Source: Theobroma cacao (lineage: Eukaryota; Streptophyta; Magnoliopsida; Malvales; Malvaceae). From it: 64,000 nt of DNA. Shown in pieces: positions 1-13,449 of this stretch. The notes beneath the pieces are model-generated. The model saw only the letters and a program-made list of their open reading frames with translations, had not been told where the DNA came from and searched no databases. Made by a program: the position numbers and the translations under genes. The DNA is taken from NCBI RefSeq assembly GCF_000208745.1, contig NC_030854.1:6986703-7050702 (forward strand), in the 5' to 3' direction. Every line of letters starts with the position of its first letter. Position 1 is the first letter of the stretch.

Positions 1-3000
1 ATCCATCATTCAATGAATTGGATTTGGATATAAGTGAGCAAGGAAGTAATCTCCCTGCAGAATATGATACACACGTTTAAGCTGAATTTAGAGGGAAAAA
101 GAATAAAAAATGTTTATGTATATATGAAGAAAGAAATATCTGGCATAGGATAATGTTAAATCATAATCATAGACATTGTTGGGATTAGAGCAGTTACACT
201 TGAATTCCTTTCACGTACTTTGCCTACAAAAACACTAGTAGTTCTGAAATTCATATTTCCAATCCTGTGAGATATATAAATAGTATATATTCTGATAAGA
301 ATTGCTGTATTGGGCAGAACATGTATCCGGATGAATCCTGTGAGAAAGAAAAGAGATTCCAACAGGGTGATTGGTGAATAAATTTTGTGCAAGTAAAAAA
401 CACCCCATGTTACTGCATTGGCAAGCAAATCAAAGGGTGGGGCCGAACCTGACGCCACATGGGTAAATCAGGTTGGCATTCAACGGCAGTTCAAATAGGA
501 GGTGGAGCAGATCTTTGGTAATATCAGGGCACATGGGATCTTTCCCTTTGCCTGTAAAAAGGATTTTGTATCATTTCCAACAGTGAAAAATCTCATACTA
601 CATTGTAAGCTGACAGAGAAGAACATGCTTGTTAGGTTTATATTCAGTGAAAAAGAGAATAGTAAAAATCAGTGAAAGAAACAAGTTTGTTTTGTTAGAA
701 AGTAGTGAAAGGATTAGGGGGACCTGACCCTGAGCCCAGGAGTGGTCCGTCCTCCCTTTGTTGTGGCACATTAGGCGAATAATTTGTTTCTTCTTTTTTT
801 TTTTTTTTTTTTTTTGGGTCTCCCATGAATGAGAAGAATAGTATTTGTGTCACGTGCATGACAGAATTATTGATGTTTGGCCATTCCTAGTTTTAAAAAG
901 GAGCAAGGAAAGGAACCGAACCGATTGGGGGGGACTCTGAAAAAAATCCAGGGGTCCCTTCACTTTCCAATGAACAGAGAGATAGATGAGATAAGATTTG
1001 TCCAGTTGGAAGGACCCTTCTCCCCCTTTTCTCTCACTCGTGTTTCAATCCTCTCCTCTCATTCCACTCTCTCTCCTTTCCTCCCATCATTAAAATCCCT
1101 CTCTCATCTGGGTGTCTCTCACTCTGTTCTCTTTTTTATTATTATTAATTTCCATTATGAAACTCTTTTTCTCATTTCATTCATTTATTTATGCAGTTGC
1201 CTACGTCTTCTTTCTGAGTTTGAGACAAAAACCCACCTCAATTTCCAGGTAGATTCAGACACCCTTTTCATCCCTAGAAAAGGGCGGGACTGGTTGTTAA
1301 CTTAAGTACGTGTTGGGAACACACACACATATGTATATATATTACAGGCTGTTGTGTTGTTCAATGCTGTGATATATATACATATATATATATATTGTCT
1401 ACTACATCCAACATGTTTATGTCATCTTATTCACTGTCTACTTACTGCAATCCTCAAATAGGTTCACAATGTCAGACATGAACATTTTTGTCTTAATCTT
1501 AGATTGATTGTACACTGTCAATTTTTAATTAAGTCGTCTAAATTCAGTTGAAGCCATGCTTAATTAACTTAAAAACAACGTTACCAAAGCCTCAAAATTT
1601 CTACATATAAGTTACCCAAAAGTGTCGTTTAGCCAAGAAGAGGATTCCTTGAATTTAAAGAAATTAAAACCAGGTTGATGATGGAATCTGCCGAGTAATT
1701 GGTTAACTTCACATGCTATGCAACAATACTGAAGGACTAGTAGCCTCTTATTGTAATAAAAACAAAAATAAATATGTCCATATCTGGGAGTTTCCTCAAT
1801 TCCCAGGCAAAACCACCTGGTTTTGTAAGACCAATCCGTGAGATTTCCTCACAAAAGTACATCACTCTCTTTCTGCAATAAACACTAATTCTCTATAATT
1901 GGTATCTTGTCAAAATTTAGGAAGGCCAACATTTTTTGTTAGGTTGTGAGAAATGTTATGATTGGTTTTCCCTGAAATATATTGTATATATATTGCTTCA
2001 AAAATATCAAAATTAAATTAAGTTATAGCAGTGGATGTTCCAATTATATTAGTTCAATGGAGCAATGTACCAAATTAAGGGCCAAGAGCAACGCACCATA
2101 ATCTAGAGATTGATACGCATCTCATTGGCAATGATATATGAATATTATCAACAAGAAAACTGGTAAATTAATAGCTAAGGTGTGATAGCTGTTCATGCTT
2201 TCTTTGATTATAGATTGCACTTAGAATTAATTAAATCAAATTTTAATTTATTTCTGATTGGAGTTTTCAACTTTCAAACCTAGAATTAACCTATAGTTAA
2301 TTAATTTAATCATGAAATTAACAACATTCCAGTTTTATTCTTCTCTTGTAATTTAATAAGATTTCGACAGGGTTGAGGTAGGAGATTCAATTAATCGCCT
2401 AATATAAGGAAGGAAATTGCATGAATAAGAGGAGAGAAGGAAGGATACATCATGCTTTGAGTTACACAATTCTTTTTCTAAGAAAAGACAGATGTTGCAG
2501 CTGTTAGAACAGTATGATAAATTACACCTAAACATGGTTTACGCACGTGCATTTGGCATGAAGAACTTGCCACTACTGCAACAAATTAATTGCAATTGCA
2601 TTCCTGTAACTTTCCTATAAAAACGTATGTCATGTATTAATTTCTCGACATAAAATAAATTACTTAATTAGTAATTAACTAAAAAGAGAGAGGTGTCAAA
2701 GACTTTATTGATTTTTGATAACGATTGTTGAATACCAAATTTTCGTAGAGGGTGTTTAAATCAAAGCTAGTCAATTTGCTGGGAGAACAGTTTGATTGGG
2801 ATTCTCTGGTAGGTTTCTTTTCCCAATAGAAGCATGCTAAACACATTTTGAAGCAGAAATCGACACCCCCCCAACATATAGCAAATTGCTTAATCGAAAA
2901 GGAAAAAATAGAAAACATCAGAATGGAATCGTTTTGGCCTAACCTTTTCCTCATATCTGACAAAACAAAGCGGAGGGGGGGACCATATATAGTCTTCAGA

Positions 3001-5500
3001 CTGAAAGTTACTTGTATTGACATGGACATTAAATCAATTAGAGTTCAAACACAAATTTCACATAGCCGAAAATAAAAATTCCATCAGCCGCTATCTCGTT
3101 TTAATTAGGGTTGAGATCTCTCTATTTCTTTTTAATACATTTTTATATATCATGATTCACATATGTGAGATAATTTAATCATGATTTTTCACATATAAAT
3201 GATAATTGAAAAATAACAAACAAAAAAAAGTAACCGTAAAATAATCATGATATCTTATTATTTTATGTTTGGATGTTTCAGGACAGTTGATATAAATTTC
3301 ATAGGTGAAATATAAAGTAATTAAAATTCCTCTTAGTGCCCCGAACCTGAATGTTTTCAGACTTTCCAACGCCATAAAAGTGGGGACCGTATTTCAATCT
3401 GATATGGGCAATTAAAATAGAGTTGAAACACAAACTGATGGAGCCGATAAGTTGGACTTGGTTTAGATGGGGCTGAATTTTACAGCGAACTTTTGTTTTG
3501 TTTGGACTTTTATCCTCATTTGTATCCACACATTGAGTGCCTGCCCAGGAGGATGGTATTTAATTCGAAAAGAGTTTGTGGATAAAACAACTTGCTTTAG
3601 AGTAACATGCTGGCTAAGCCATTGGCTAGACGGTGTTGTTTGGCATGGCTTGAACTAGGCACAGACCCATGCAAAACAAAATTCGACTTACTTAACGGTA
3701 CAAAAATTTTAAATCGTTCTACCAAGATTTTTGCTTTTGTGTCTTAATTTCTTCTTCTAGTTTACACTTTTATATATCCAAGTGTTTCATCACTTGATAT
3801 CTTTGTTTTTTAGTATGGTCATTGGTTTTTTGGGGTACACACTTGCTTGTGTGTAAGTTTTGGTGGGTAGAAAGATGTGACATTGATACCTTCTTTTTCA
3901 AGATAAAAAATGCTAATTAAATTCCATCTACAATATTCCTTCTTTAATATGCACATTAAGTTATTAATGAAAGGTTATGGGGTTAGTTTTTGCAAGGGTA
4001 CTAATCTAGGATAAAACCCTTGACCATATGGAACCATTCATCCTAAAGTTTCAGGTAATACATAGCTTATAAGCACGTTTTTTGGGCCAAGAATATATAT
4101 ATATATATATATATACATATTCGGATAGACCTTTCATTTTCAATAAATTAGTAGAATTATGGGTTGCTCTCAAGAACGATACTACTCAATTGGTAACTCA
4201 AATTTAATCTTAATTGAGTTGAATGGGTTCTCTACGTGCTAGAATGCAAAAAACAAATAACTTATAATTGTTTCACCAATAATAATTGGCTTCTCCATCA
4301 TCAGAAACATTATTGAAACTCGGAGCTGATGAAATTATACATTAAAAGCTTTAAGTTGTGACTGACATTCATGGAGTAGGGTTTAACTTGACCGTGGGAA
4401 TTCCTTTGTCCAAAAATAAAAAGAACTTGACTATTCATTCATAATTGTGCAAATACTGAAATCATGAAACTATACAGGTGTAGATTCATTTGCTTCCTCA
4501 ATGCGCCAACCACCAAATTTCGGCTGACACCAACAAATTCCATCCAAAAGAATATTGTAATTAAATTGGATTAAAGAATTATTTAAAATCTCAACTCATC
4601 ACCCCTCTGACCACTGCCCGATTACTCTATGCAGCATTTAAATATTTAAATCGGGCAACCCATCTTCACCCTTTAAATAGCAAAAGAAAAATGTAAATTA
4701 ATCATTTAATCTATTGATAACGAAAACAAACAAAAGACTACTGACAGTTTCCCGAGGCAATGCCAAATTGCCGACGTCTAATTGTCTATGATATGATCAA
4801 AAGGAAACATCTCATTTACACTCAAAATCAAAATCCGAAATAAGTATATGCTATCGCTTTTAATAACAAATATTAATAAAAACTATATACAAGAGGCCAC
4901 GTGTCCTCTTTTTCCCCCGCCTGTCTGGCCTGCCTGGAAATGGTTCATGAAATCAATTTCCCATTCAGCAGAAGGCGTGCGTGGGCTCTAATCAGATGGG
5001 TCCCATCAGATCAAAAACTATAATGGTACCATATTTTTTTACTTCTTGGAAATGTACCCGACCAGATCAGTGATCTGACCTCAGTTTCGGCCCAAACCTT
5101 TACTATTGCTACCTGCTGCCATGCTTTCTTTTTACCTGGCTGTGGAGGAAACAAAATGAGGGGTGTTGGTGGTGGTAGGAATGATGCAATTGCGTTGATG
5201 ACACGTGGCATGAGTGGTGTGCAAGTACAGCTGGGAGTGTGAGCGAGGGACCAGATAGAGAAGGGCTAATAGCGTGGTCCCACGGCTATGGGCCCATCGA
5301 CCACCAAAAGTGGACAAAACTTCCCCTGGTTTCCGAAAGGATCCCATTGACTAGGCCCTTCCAGGCTCCAGGCCCTCTTTTTGCACATCGCCACTGTGAC
5401 AGCATGCGTTAAGGAACTTTGTGAACATTTGTCACTTTCCCAACGGCTTTTTAACCTAACTGAATTACTGATCCTACCCAAAGAAAAAAATATTGTTTGT
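1..5500. other. Non-coding region, no recognisable gene
   Basis: No reading frame here matches a family I recognise, and frames longer than 60 codons have no coherent protein features. Visible landmarks are a poly-T run near 790-815, a pyrimidine-rich stretch on the + strand at about 1020-1140 that resembles a plant 5' leader, TA microsatellites near 1370-1395 and 4090-4115, and a motif cluster at 4.9-5.3 kb listed separately. The rest is AT-rich intergenic sequence. A non-coding RNA cannot be excluded. Confidence 0.6.
4896..5296. promoter_or_regulatory. Cluster of G-box, TCP and site-II motifs
   Basis: This stretch is more GC-rich than its surroundings. It holds two CACGTG G-boxes in ABRE-like context (4898-4903 and 5202-5207), one GTGGTCCCAC sequence matching the TCP-factor site (5274-5283), and one TGGGCCCA site-II-like element (5289-5296). 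Such groupings are typical of proximal plant promoters. No gene starts within 1 kb on either side, so it may be a displaced or ancestral promoter, an unannotated RNA promoter, or chance. Confidence 0.3.
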
Positions 5501-6031
5501 ATGTGAGAAATCTTGAGTTAATTAAGCTTGGTGTGAAAGTGATTGTGACAATGACTCTTTTAAGGTTAAGTATTAAAAGTTAATAACTATTAAAATTTTT
5601 TATATTATGTGGATTACTATTAATTAGTAATTTCACTATAATAAAATAGATTTATAATTTAATCTTATTATGAAACAAAACATGAGAGTCCAATTAATAT
5701 TAACGTGATCTGGTGATGATGGGCTTTGCATATCTTATTGGATCAATGTGGTTTGACAGTTATATAGGCCTTGATCCAGTAAGCTTTTAATCGGAGGTTT
5801 TTACAAGGGTATTATTTATATATTTGACTAAATCCCCTCTTCACTTCTAACAAATTATTCATTATGAGCTGTAAAAGGAAAGGAGCTAAGGGAAGATCTA
5901 GCCTCTACCAATAGTTCTCTAGACAATAAGAAATGACTACTTTAACAAATCAAATAGGTTTGCAATTATAATTATATGACTTTTATTGTTTTAATCTTTA
6001 AACATGGATTTAGAGATTAAAAACTTATATA

Positions 6032-6043
6032 TGGTATCAGAGC
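6032..6043 (+). other. Primer binding site of Copia A
   Basis: TGGTATCAGAGC is the standard plant retrotransposon primer site, complementary to the 3' end of initiator tRNA-Met. It marks the inner edge of the 5' LTR and fixes the element's orientation. A leader of about 1.2 kb separates it from the gag start at 7274. Confidence 0.85.
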
Positions 6044-7273
6044 TTATTGTGTGAAATTATGTCCCAAACAGTTAGGGCTTTTGTTGCTCACAATGAATAG
6101 ATCGTTTTGGTATAAACCTATTCTCTTAACTTGTACTGTAGAGATAATTTGATAATGATATTTAGGGTTTGAACATAGAACTTAAAAATCTAGTTCTTGA
6201 TGATTAATTTCGATTTTGTAGTTTTTGGAGCATTTTGATCCATGGGTTTTGTACAATTAGGGTTTAATTAAGTTTTGGTAATTTGGATTGCATTAAAACG
6301 AGCTTAAAAATCATAAAAATTGAAAAAAAAAAAAATTCAAAACAGACCCAAAAGGGTTGGATCTTGCTTTAGTCAGATCGAGTCAACTTGGTAGAAGGTA
6401 GGATAAGCCTTAGTTTGTTCCTTGTATAAAGCCCATATGCATAGGGTGGTGTGTGTGGGGTTAGAAAAGCCCGGTTTTGGATCCATTTTTCTAGTAATCA
6501 TAGAATTTAATTTTTAATTTTTTTAGATATTTTTCCAAAATTTTATATGACTTTAAAATAATTATTATTTGATATTTATGCATTTTTATGCATATTCATA
6601 TTTTTTTTAATTTATATGCATGCATTCTTTGAATTTATTTTATTATAAAATATTTTGACATGCTAAGAGCTTGTTAGCAATATGTGCAAAATTTTAGAGA
6701 ATTATTTAAGTTCAAACATTAAGTTTTAATGCAACATATATTATTTAGGATCAAATGAGATACATCTAGGCTTAGTATCTTAATTGGAATGGTCTATTGC
6801 ATACATTGAGTTAAGTATGCAAATTAAGGATTTTGGGCAAATTGTAAATTCCCTGTTTGAGAAAATTTTTTATTCAATGATGTAAGTGCTTGGTTGTCAA
6901 AGTGGCTCATTTACTGAAATTGATAGATTATTTTCTTGGGTAAAAGGTTACGAGATGATTTTTAAATTGTTTTATACAATCGCCTGCCCAAATGGGTTAT
7001 TGTGTGGGGCAACTTAAAGTGGGACATGAAGCATCATGGTTAAGAGTATATGGATTTACAAAGTTCGTTTGCCCAAAGGGGATAGGCTTTTCGAAAACTA
7101 AGATATTCTCATATTAGATTTATGTGAAAAGTACCTATTAGCATGTCATACTCTCTGCCCAAAGAGGAGTTTGTGATGATGCACCTGGACTCTTCAGTTA
7201 TTTTTTAATACATCATGGATTGTTGATAATTATTTTGCCTATTAACTAATAGTTGCATTTTTTGTCTTGAACA

Positions 7274-7402
7274 ATGACTTTTACTATGAAGAACAATCAA
7301 GCTATTGTTAAGATTCTTGATGAGTCTAACTATAAAAGATGGAATGAAAATTTGTACTTTGCCTTAGTCATGAGTGAAATAGACATAGCTGTCGCAACGT
7401 GT
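7274..7402 (+). pseudogene. gag of Copia A, 5' fragment
   Basis: The frame opens at the ATG at 7274 and contains the NYKRWNENL signature of the Copia gag N-terminus, in which an asparagine-tyrosine/tryptophan pattern starts the capsid-like domain. It continues for about 40 codons until the insertion at 7403. The gag frame resumes near 10131 after the shared ACGTGT hexamer, apparently with a one-base shift. Confidence 0.75.
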
Positions 7403-10130
7403 AAGTTCGAAAACCTGACTGCTAGATGTGGAAAATATTAGCAGTTGCCACCAATCTTTTTGTTTAGGTGTGATTGGCCACCTATTAATTTTGTTCTAGT
7501 CGACAAGGTTCTAAATTGATTTTAGATCCGTGGAAAGAACAACAAACTGGTCTGTAAAGTTTAAAGTGAGTTCAAGAGTACGATTACACACAAGGAAAGA
7601 TTAGTACGCCCATACGCCCATTCCATGAACGATACTATTTAATCGTATGTTATCCTATATTAACTTTAACTTTTAATTTTATTCCTATGTTTTCCTAATT
7701 TTTGTTTATTTAGTTTATTTTTTATTTTATTAGTAAATTAAAACATTTTATTCAGTTTTACGAGTGCACATGATGCAATTATGAAATGATGTCATGATTT
7801 ACCAATTTTAAATAATGGGAGGTGAAAACCTTGGATCGAAAAATCATTCGTAAACCATTCCAATGCTTTGGTGAAGTCTTAAAGTTTTTCTCACCTAAGA
7901 ATGTTATCGGAAGAACCCATTTCTACAAGTCTTTCGAGAAAATCCCATCATCAGGATTCTCGTCCTATTAGCAAAATAAACGTGTCGTAAGCTATGTCAA
8001 GATAAAATTGTGAATGATGCTAAATGAACGTGTTTTTGAATATAATTTCATTGATTACAATTTCTATAGTAATATAATTAAATACTTCTTTTATTTTTAC
8101 TATATATCTTTTAGAGAAACATTTTGTTTAAATCAATCATTTTCATTAATTTTATGAGTTATTATTATTTTATTTTTTGAACTATATTTTATTATTGAAT
8201 AAACAACTAATCTTTTATTTGCAACAATTGTTTAAATTAATTAATAAGTATATCGATATCAATTCTAGATAGAATATCATATGAATTTATTTCTTTATGA
8301 AATTTAAGGTAATTGGTTAAATTAAAGGAATATTGGACTATAAAATCAGAATTTATCTTGACACTTCGAAGAAAACCTTAGTTGAATTTCATTATTAGGA
8401 AAGTCATCTCAAGAATAGCAACTTTTTGCCTTTCCGGGTGAAATTCCATCATCGGAGTTAATCCTTAATTAATCATTCTATTATTATCTTTATGTAAATT
8501 TTAATTAACCCCACTTTTTGTGAATAAATATCTTTTTTATTTTTTTAATATATTCCATCTTTTATGACCAAATAAATTTTATTTTTGCTTGCTTACTTAA
8601 TCTCTTTTCTTGTGATTAAATCTATTTTTTCTACTTAGCCTATCCTTTCTTAAAACTAAATATTTCACTATTTTTTATATTTTCATCTATCTAAACTAAT
8701 TTCCCTACAACTAAGCATTTTCCTATTCTTTCTTATTTAAATTATTTTCTTTTAGTACTAAATTGTTATTTATTTTTTTATAACTTTATACCTAAACCTA
8801 TTACCATCTATTTTCTTTTTATATATTTTACCTATCTAAACCTAAACATTTATTTATTGTCTATTTGTGATTTTTTATTTTTTTCATTCAAAATTCCTAA
8901 CATAATATCATATAATTTTTCTATTTATTCTCTTTATTTTGATTAATCATGTACCTAAAGCAATATGCTTTCCAACAAAAACTGGTCCAACCTAAAAAAT
9001 CCATATAGCAAAGATAGAAGAAGATTTCACCTTGATTGGGCTAGAAATGGCTCAAGTCGATTGGCCCATGAAGGGGGCCCCCAAATCAGCTTACTCAACC
9101 CGCTTGATCCTCTTCAAAATGTACTGTTTGGGATGCAAGGATCCTCCCCAAACGACGCCGTTTCAAGCTTTAGCCAAACAATGTTGTTTTGGCTATTTTC
9201 TTTTTCACAAACCTTAAGTTTTTAAGCTAAATTTTTTTCCCCTTTCCTCATTTTTCTTCTTCTGTTTCTCTCTCTATCGCCACTTTCTCTACTTTTTCTT
9301 TAAGACAAAATCATTTTCCCTTCTTAGCAACCACCAAAGGTTACCGTTCAAACAGCACTCTCACCTTCGTCGCCCCTCATCACTGAACTTTGGCATCGTT
9401 TTTTCCTATCAAAATAAAAAATGGCGCCACCAACCCTAAAACTCCTAAACCCCACGAGAATCAAAAGAAGAAAAACCTCACCCCAATCCTTCGACTTGTT
9501 TCCTTTTTTTCTTTTTTGTTATTTTTGCTATTTTGTTTCTGATTGTGGTTTTCAGCTGTTGGAAGAACCTAGGGTTCTTTCTTTTTTGTCGATATCTTAG
9601 GATTTTTAGGAGGGGTTTTTAAGGCTTCAGGTAGCTAGGGTTTTTTGTTCTTTGAATCAGTTGCCTAGGATTGATGAAATAGGCTCTTTTTTTTCTTTAT
9701 GAATTTCGAGTTTTTATAGAACCCTATTATCTAAGTTTTTGGACAATCATGAAGTGAAATCATGCCTTTTTGAGCATGATTTCACAAGTGAGGGGCTCTA
9801 GGAAAATATGGTGCAGAGTCGCCTAGTAGGCTGCCATGGCAATCTGTCAGTCGATTTTTTTGTTTTATTTGATTTTTTTATTTTTATTTTTTAAAAATAT
9901 TGATTTTTTTATTTGTGGGCCTTTGGGATTTTAAAAGTCAAAAGAGTCCAATTTAAAATCAAACCCAAATTGGTTTTGGGCTTAAAAAGCTTAAAATGGG
10001 TTAATTTTAATTGGACTTAGAACTAATTTGACCTAATAACGTAATAAAAATGAAAGATAAAATAAAACAAAATATATGAATAATAATAATAAAATTTATC
10101 CAGACAAAATAAGGTATTTACAATATCCTT
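7403..10130. mobile_element. Non-coding 2.7 kb insertion in Copia A gag (probable Gypsy LTR/LARD)
   Basis: The hexamer ACGTGT occurs at 7397-7402 and again at 10131-10136, directly at the two points where the gag frame breaks and resumes. This fits a target-site duplication. The 2.73 kb between has no coding potential. It contains conserved-looking blocks at about 7540-7640 and 7810-7980 and a GAGTCGCC-like block near 9810, which I associate with long LTRs of Tat/Ogre-type Gypsy elements. That assignment is from memory. The termini are not the canonical TG...CA, so exact ends are uncertain. It is best read as a solo LTR or large non-autonomous derivative. Confidence 0.5.
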
Positions 10131-10870
10131 ACGTGTTGATAGGCCTACTGCCCTTATTGATGAGAATACCACTAAATAAAAATTATTCTTTGCTAATTGG
10201 GATAAAGTGAATCACATGTGTTTGCATGCCATTAAAAGAACTATTTCTGAGCCTCTTTTAAGTGGGTTACAACAAATTGAAATTGCTATAGAATTTTATA
10301 AAGCTATAAGTGAAATATACCAAAAATCCAATAAGTCAGAGGTTGGGAATCTTATGAAAGAGCTTAGGAGTATGAAATATGACAGTGTTGGAGGAGTTAG
10401 GAATTTTATCATGAAAATGGTCCACATTTAAACCAAATTGGCTTCCCATGAGATCACCCTTCCTAACAAATTCATTGTCCATCATACCCTTAATTCCTTA
10501 TCCATTTAGTTTACCCAAATCAAAGTTGCCTATAATGTTGTGAATAAGGTTTAGAGTCTCAATGACCTTATCTTCAAGTGCATCTCTGAGGAAGAAAAAG
10601 TCAAGAAAGAAAAAAGTAATAATGCATTACTTACCACCAATTCCAAACCTTACTACTGGAAGAATTTTAAGAAACTTAAGCCATTTGTGTCAAATGCTCC
10701 TCAGTAAGTTCAGGACAATAAAAGGCAAGGTAATGGTGAGACTAAAGGGGTAGGAAGTCCTAAAGCTATCACAAATAAAAACATTAAGTGCTTTTCCAGC
10801 AAGAAGAAAGGTCACATAAAAAATGAATGCCCCAAATATAAGTCTGGGTTAGAGAAAAGGAATAAATAAG
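10131..10870 (+). pseudogene. gag of Copia A, 3' fragment with zinc knuckle
   Basis: The frame resumes after the insertion with a capsid-like helical stretch (10207-10431) and then lysine-rich sequence. A CCHC knuckle follows near 10790-10835 with the pattern C-F-S-S-K-K-K-G-H-x4-C, where the second cysteine has become serine. Stops and at least one frameshift interrupt it. The protein would have packaged element RNA; it is no longer functional. Confidence 0.75.
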
Positions 10871-10917
10871 AAGGTAAGTCACTAGCCCTAGTTTGTTTTG
10901 AATCCCATTTTGTTAGC

Positions 10918-12230
10918 GCACCACCAAATTTGTGGTGGCTTGATAATGGTGCAACTATTCATGTTACTATTACTTTACAAGGATTCACAAGCAAAAGGAA
11001 GACAAGTAAAAGAGAAGCCAAGCTTAGAGTTGGAAACTATAACGAAGTAGATGTTAGTCATGTAAGAACCATTGGTTTAAATTTAGAGTTTGGTTTTGAT
11101 CTTGTTTTAGAAAATGTTTTTCATGTACTAATGTTTAGACGAAATTTAATTTCAGTTTCTGTTATGGATAAACTTAGTTATTATTTTAGCATTGATAATG
11201 AAAAAGTTGACTTATTTTTAAATTATAAAGTCATTAAAGAGTTTACGCTTAGTTGACCATCTACATTCGTTATGCTTAGTCTCTAATAATGAATAAAGTT
11301 GCATGAATGTTGAAAATACTATGTTTAAAATATCTTTTATTAAATAAAACTCTTCTTTGTTGTGGCATAAAAGATGAGTCACATTTCTAATGAGGGAGTT
11401 AAAAGATTAATAAAAGATGGCATTTTACCTTATCTTGATTTTCAAAAGTTAGACACTTATGTAGATTGCATAAGGAGTAAAATGACTAAAACTAAGAAAA
11501 AAAGGGCAACTCGTAGTAAAAACCTTTTGAAAATTGTGCACATTGATATTAACGGACCATTTACACCCACCTTGTGTGGTAACAAGTACTTTGTTACCTT
11601 CGTTGATGACTTTGCTCAATTTGATTATCTTTATTTGATTGATGAAAAATATGATGCTCATGAAAATTCAAAAATTTCAAAACTAAGGTAAAGAAACAAT
11701 TAGGGAAAGTTATCAAAATTGTTAGGTCTAACCGAGAAGGTGAGTATTATGGCAATTATGGTACAATGGGATAGCACATGGGACCATTTGCCAAATACTT
11801 ACAAGAGTGTGGAATTTTTGCCCAATATTCAGTGCTTAGTAGCCTTGAAAAAAATGGTGTGGCCGAAAGGCAGAATTGCACCCTCAAGAAAATGATGAGG
11901 AGCATGATGAGTAGGATTAACCTTCTAGAGTCTTTTTGGGGTAAAGCCATTAAAACTGCTTTGTACATTCTTAACGGAGTACCCAATAAATCTGATACTA
12001 AAACACTTTTTGAGTTGTGGATAGGTAAAAAACCTAGTTTGAACCACTTTCATGTTTAGGGATGTCTTGTAAAAGTTAGAATTTACAATCCTTCCAAAAA
12101 ACAAATAAACTGAACCTAGAATTACTTGTTGTTATTTCATAGGTTACCCAGACCATTCTAAGGGATATAGGGTCTTTTTCCCTACACATGAAACCAAAGT
12201 TGTAGAATCACAAATAGCAAAATTTTTAGA
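10918..12230 (+). pseudogene. Protease and integrase region of Copia A
   Basis: The retropepsin start is visible at 10930 as W-W-L-D-N-G-A, with asparagine at the usual serine/threonine position. The integrase zinc-binding and catalytic core follow at 11370-12120. The first catalytic aspartate lies in VHIDI (about 11540) and the glutamate in NGVAERQN (about 11850-11875). The middle aspartate position reads asparagine in SNREGE, and several stops break the frame. The original role was polyprotein cleavage and DNA integration. Confidence 0.8.
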
Positions 12231-12231
12231 A

Positions 12232-13440
12232 TTGGATGTTGTTGATGGGGATATGATTGACGTTGTTGATGCTAGTGAGTCTATCAGACATGTAATCATT
12301 CCTTTGCCAACTTTACAAGGTAGTGTAGTAGTTGTTGCCATTAAAAAAGAAGATCTTGGGCAACGTGATGCAAATCTTCCTCCTCAAGATCCTGTTCTTG
12401 CTTTCATTAATGTTCATCTTGTTTTAGAAAATGAGGTTGAGGTGCCCTTAAGATCTTTTAGGCAAAATAAGTCTACCATTTTTAATGATTACGTAGTTTT
12501 TCTTGGAGAGAGTGATTATGATATCAATCATGTGGTGGACCTTGTGACTTTTGATAATGCCATTAATTGTTCCCAATCTACCATGTGGATTGATGCAATG
12601 AAAGATAAGATTAGTTTTATGGGTCAGAATGGTGTTTGGGACCTAGTTGAACTCTTAAAGAGATGTAGACCGATTGGTTGCAAATGGGTGTATAAGACTA
12701 AGAAAAATTTTAGAGGAAAACTTGAGAGGTTTAAGGTCAAGTTGGTGGCAAAAGGATTAACTTAAAGAGCGGGAGTAGATTATAATAAGATGTTTTCACT
12801 AGTGTTTTTCAAGATTCTTTTACAATCATAATGGCCTTGGTAGAACATTTTTACTTAGAACTTCATTAAATGGATGTGAAAATAGCCTTCTTGAATGGTA
12901 ACCTTGAAGAAAAGGTTTATATGGTACAACTTGAGGAACTTTAGGAATCAAAAAGTGAAAGCTTGGTGTGCAGACTTTGGAAATCCATTTATGGTTTGAA
13001 GTAGGCTTCCAAACAGTGGTATTGAAGTTTAATGAGGTAATTACTTCAATAAGTTTTGAGGAAAACAAGATTGATCAATGTATATACCTTAAGATCAATA
13101 GGAGTAAGTACATTTTTCTTATGTTACATGTGGATGATATCTTGATAACTAGTAATGATGTTGGATTGTTGCGTGAAACTAAATAGTTGTTGTCCAAGAC
13201 TTTTGACATGAAAGATCTTGGTGATGCCTCATTTGCACTCGAGATTGAAATATGCAGAGATAAATCTCTAAATTTATTGGGACTTTCCTAGAAAGCATAT
13301 ATTGATCGTGTGCTCAGCAGATTCAACATGCAAAACTATAAGGCTAGGGATGCACTTGTTGTGAAAGGTGATAAGCTAAAGCTTAGTAAATGCCTAAAAA
13401 ATGATTTGGAGAGAGAATTCATAAAGACATACCTTATAGT
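12232..13440 (+). pseudogene. Reverse transcriptase of Copia A
   Basis: The conserved start W-I-D-A-M-K (12588-12605) and the block CKWVYKTKKNFRGK (about 12679-12720) open the Copia reverse transcriptase. The catalytic motif survives as HVDDI near 13127-13141. Between 12765 and 12970 there are multiple stops and frameshifts, so no full-length protein can be made. Its role was copying element RNA into DNA. Confidence 0.8.
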
Positions 13441-13449
13441 GCAGTTGGG

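Noticed and set aside
156..458. 100-codon - strand frame near the left edge
   Set aside because: No recognisable motif and no supporting context; the frame length is within what AT-rich plant DNA gives by chance.
877..1305. 142-codon + strand frame
   Set aside because: Its second half is serine/leucine/phenylalanine-rich because it crosses a pyrimidine-rich stretch and AT-rich DNA. It looks like a leader-like region read as protein.
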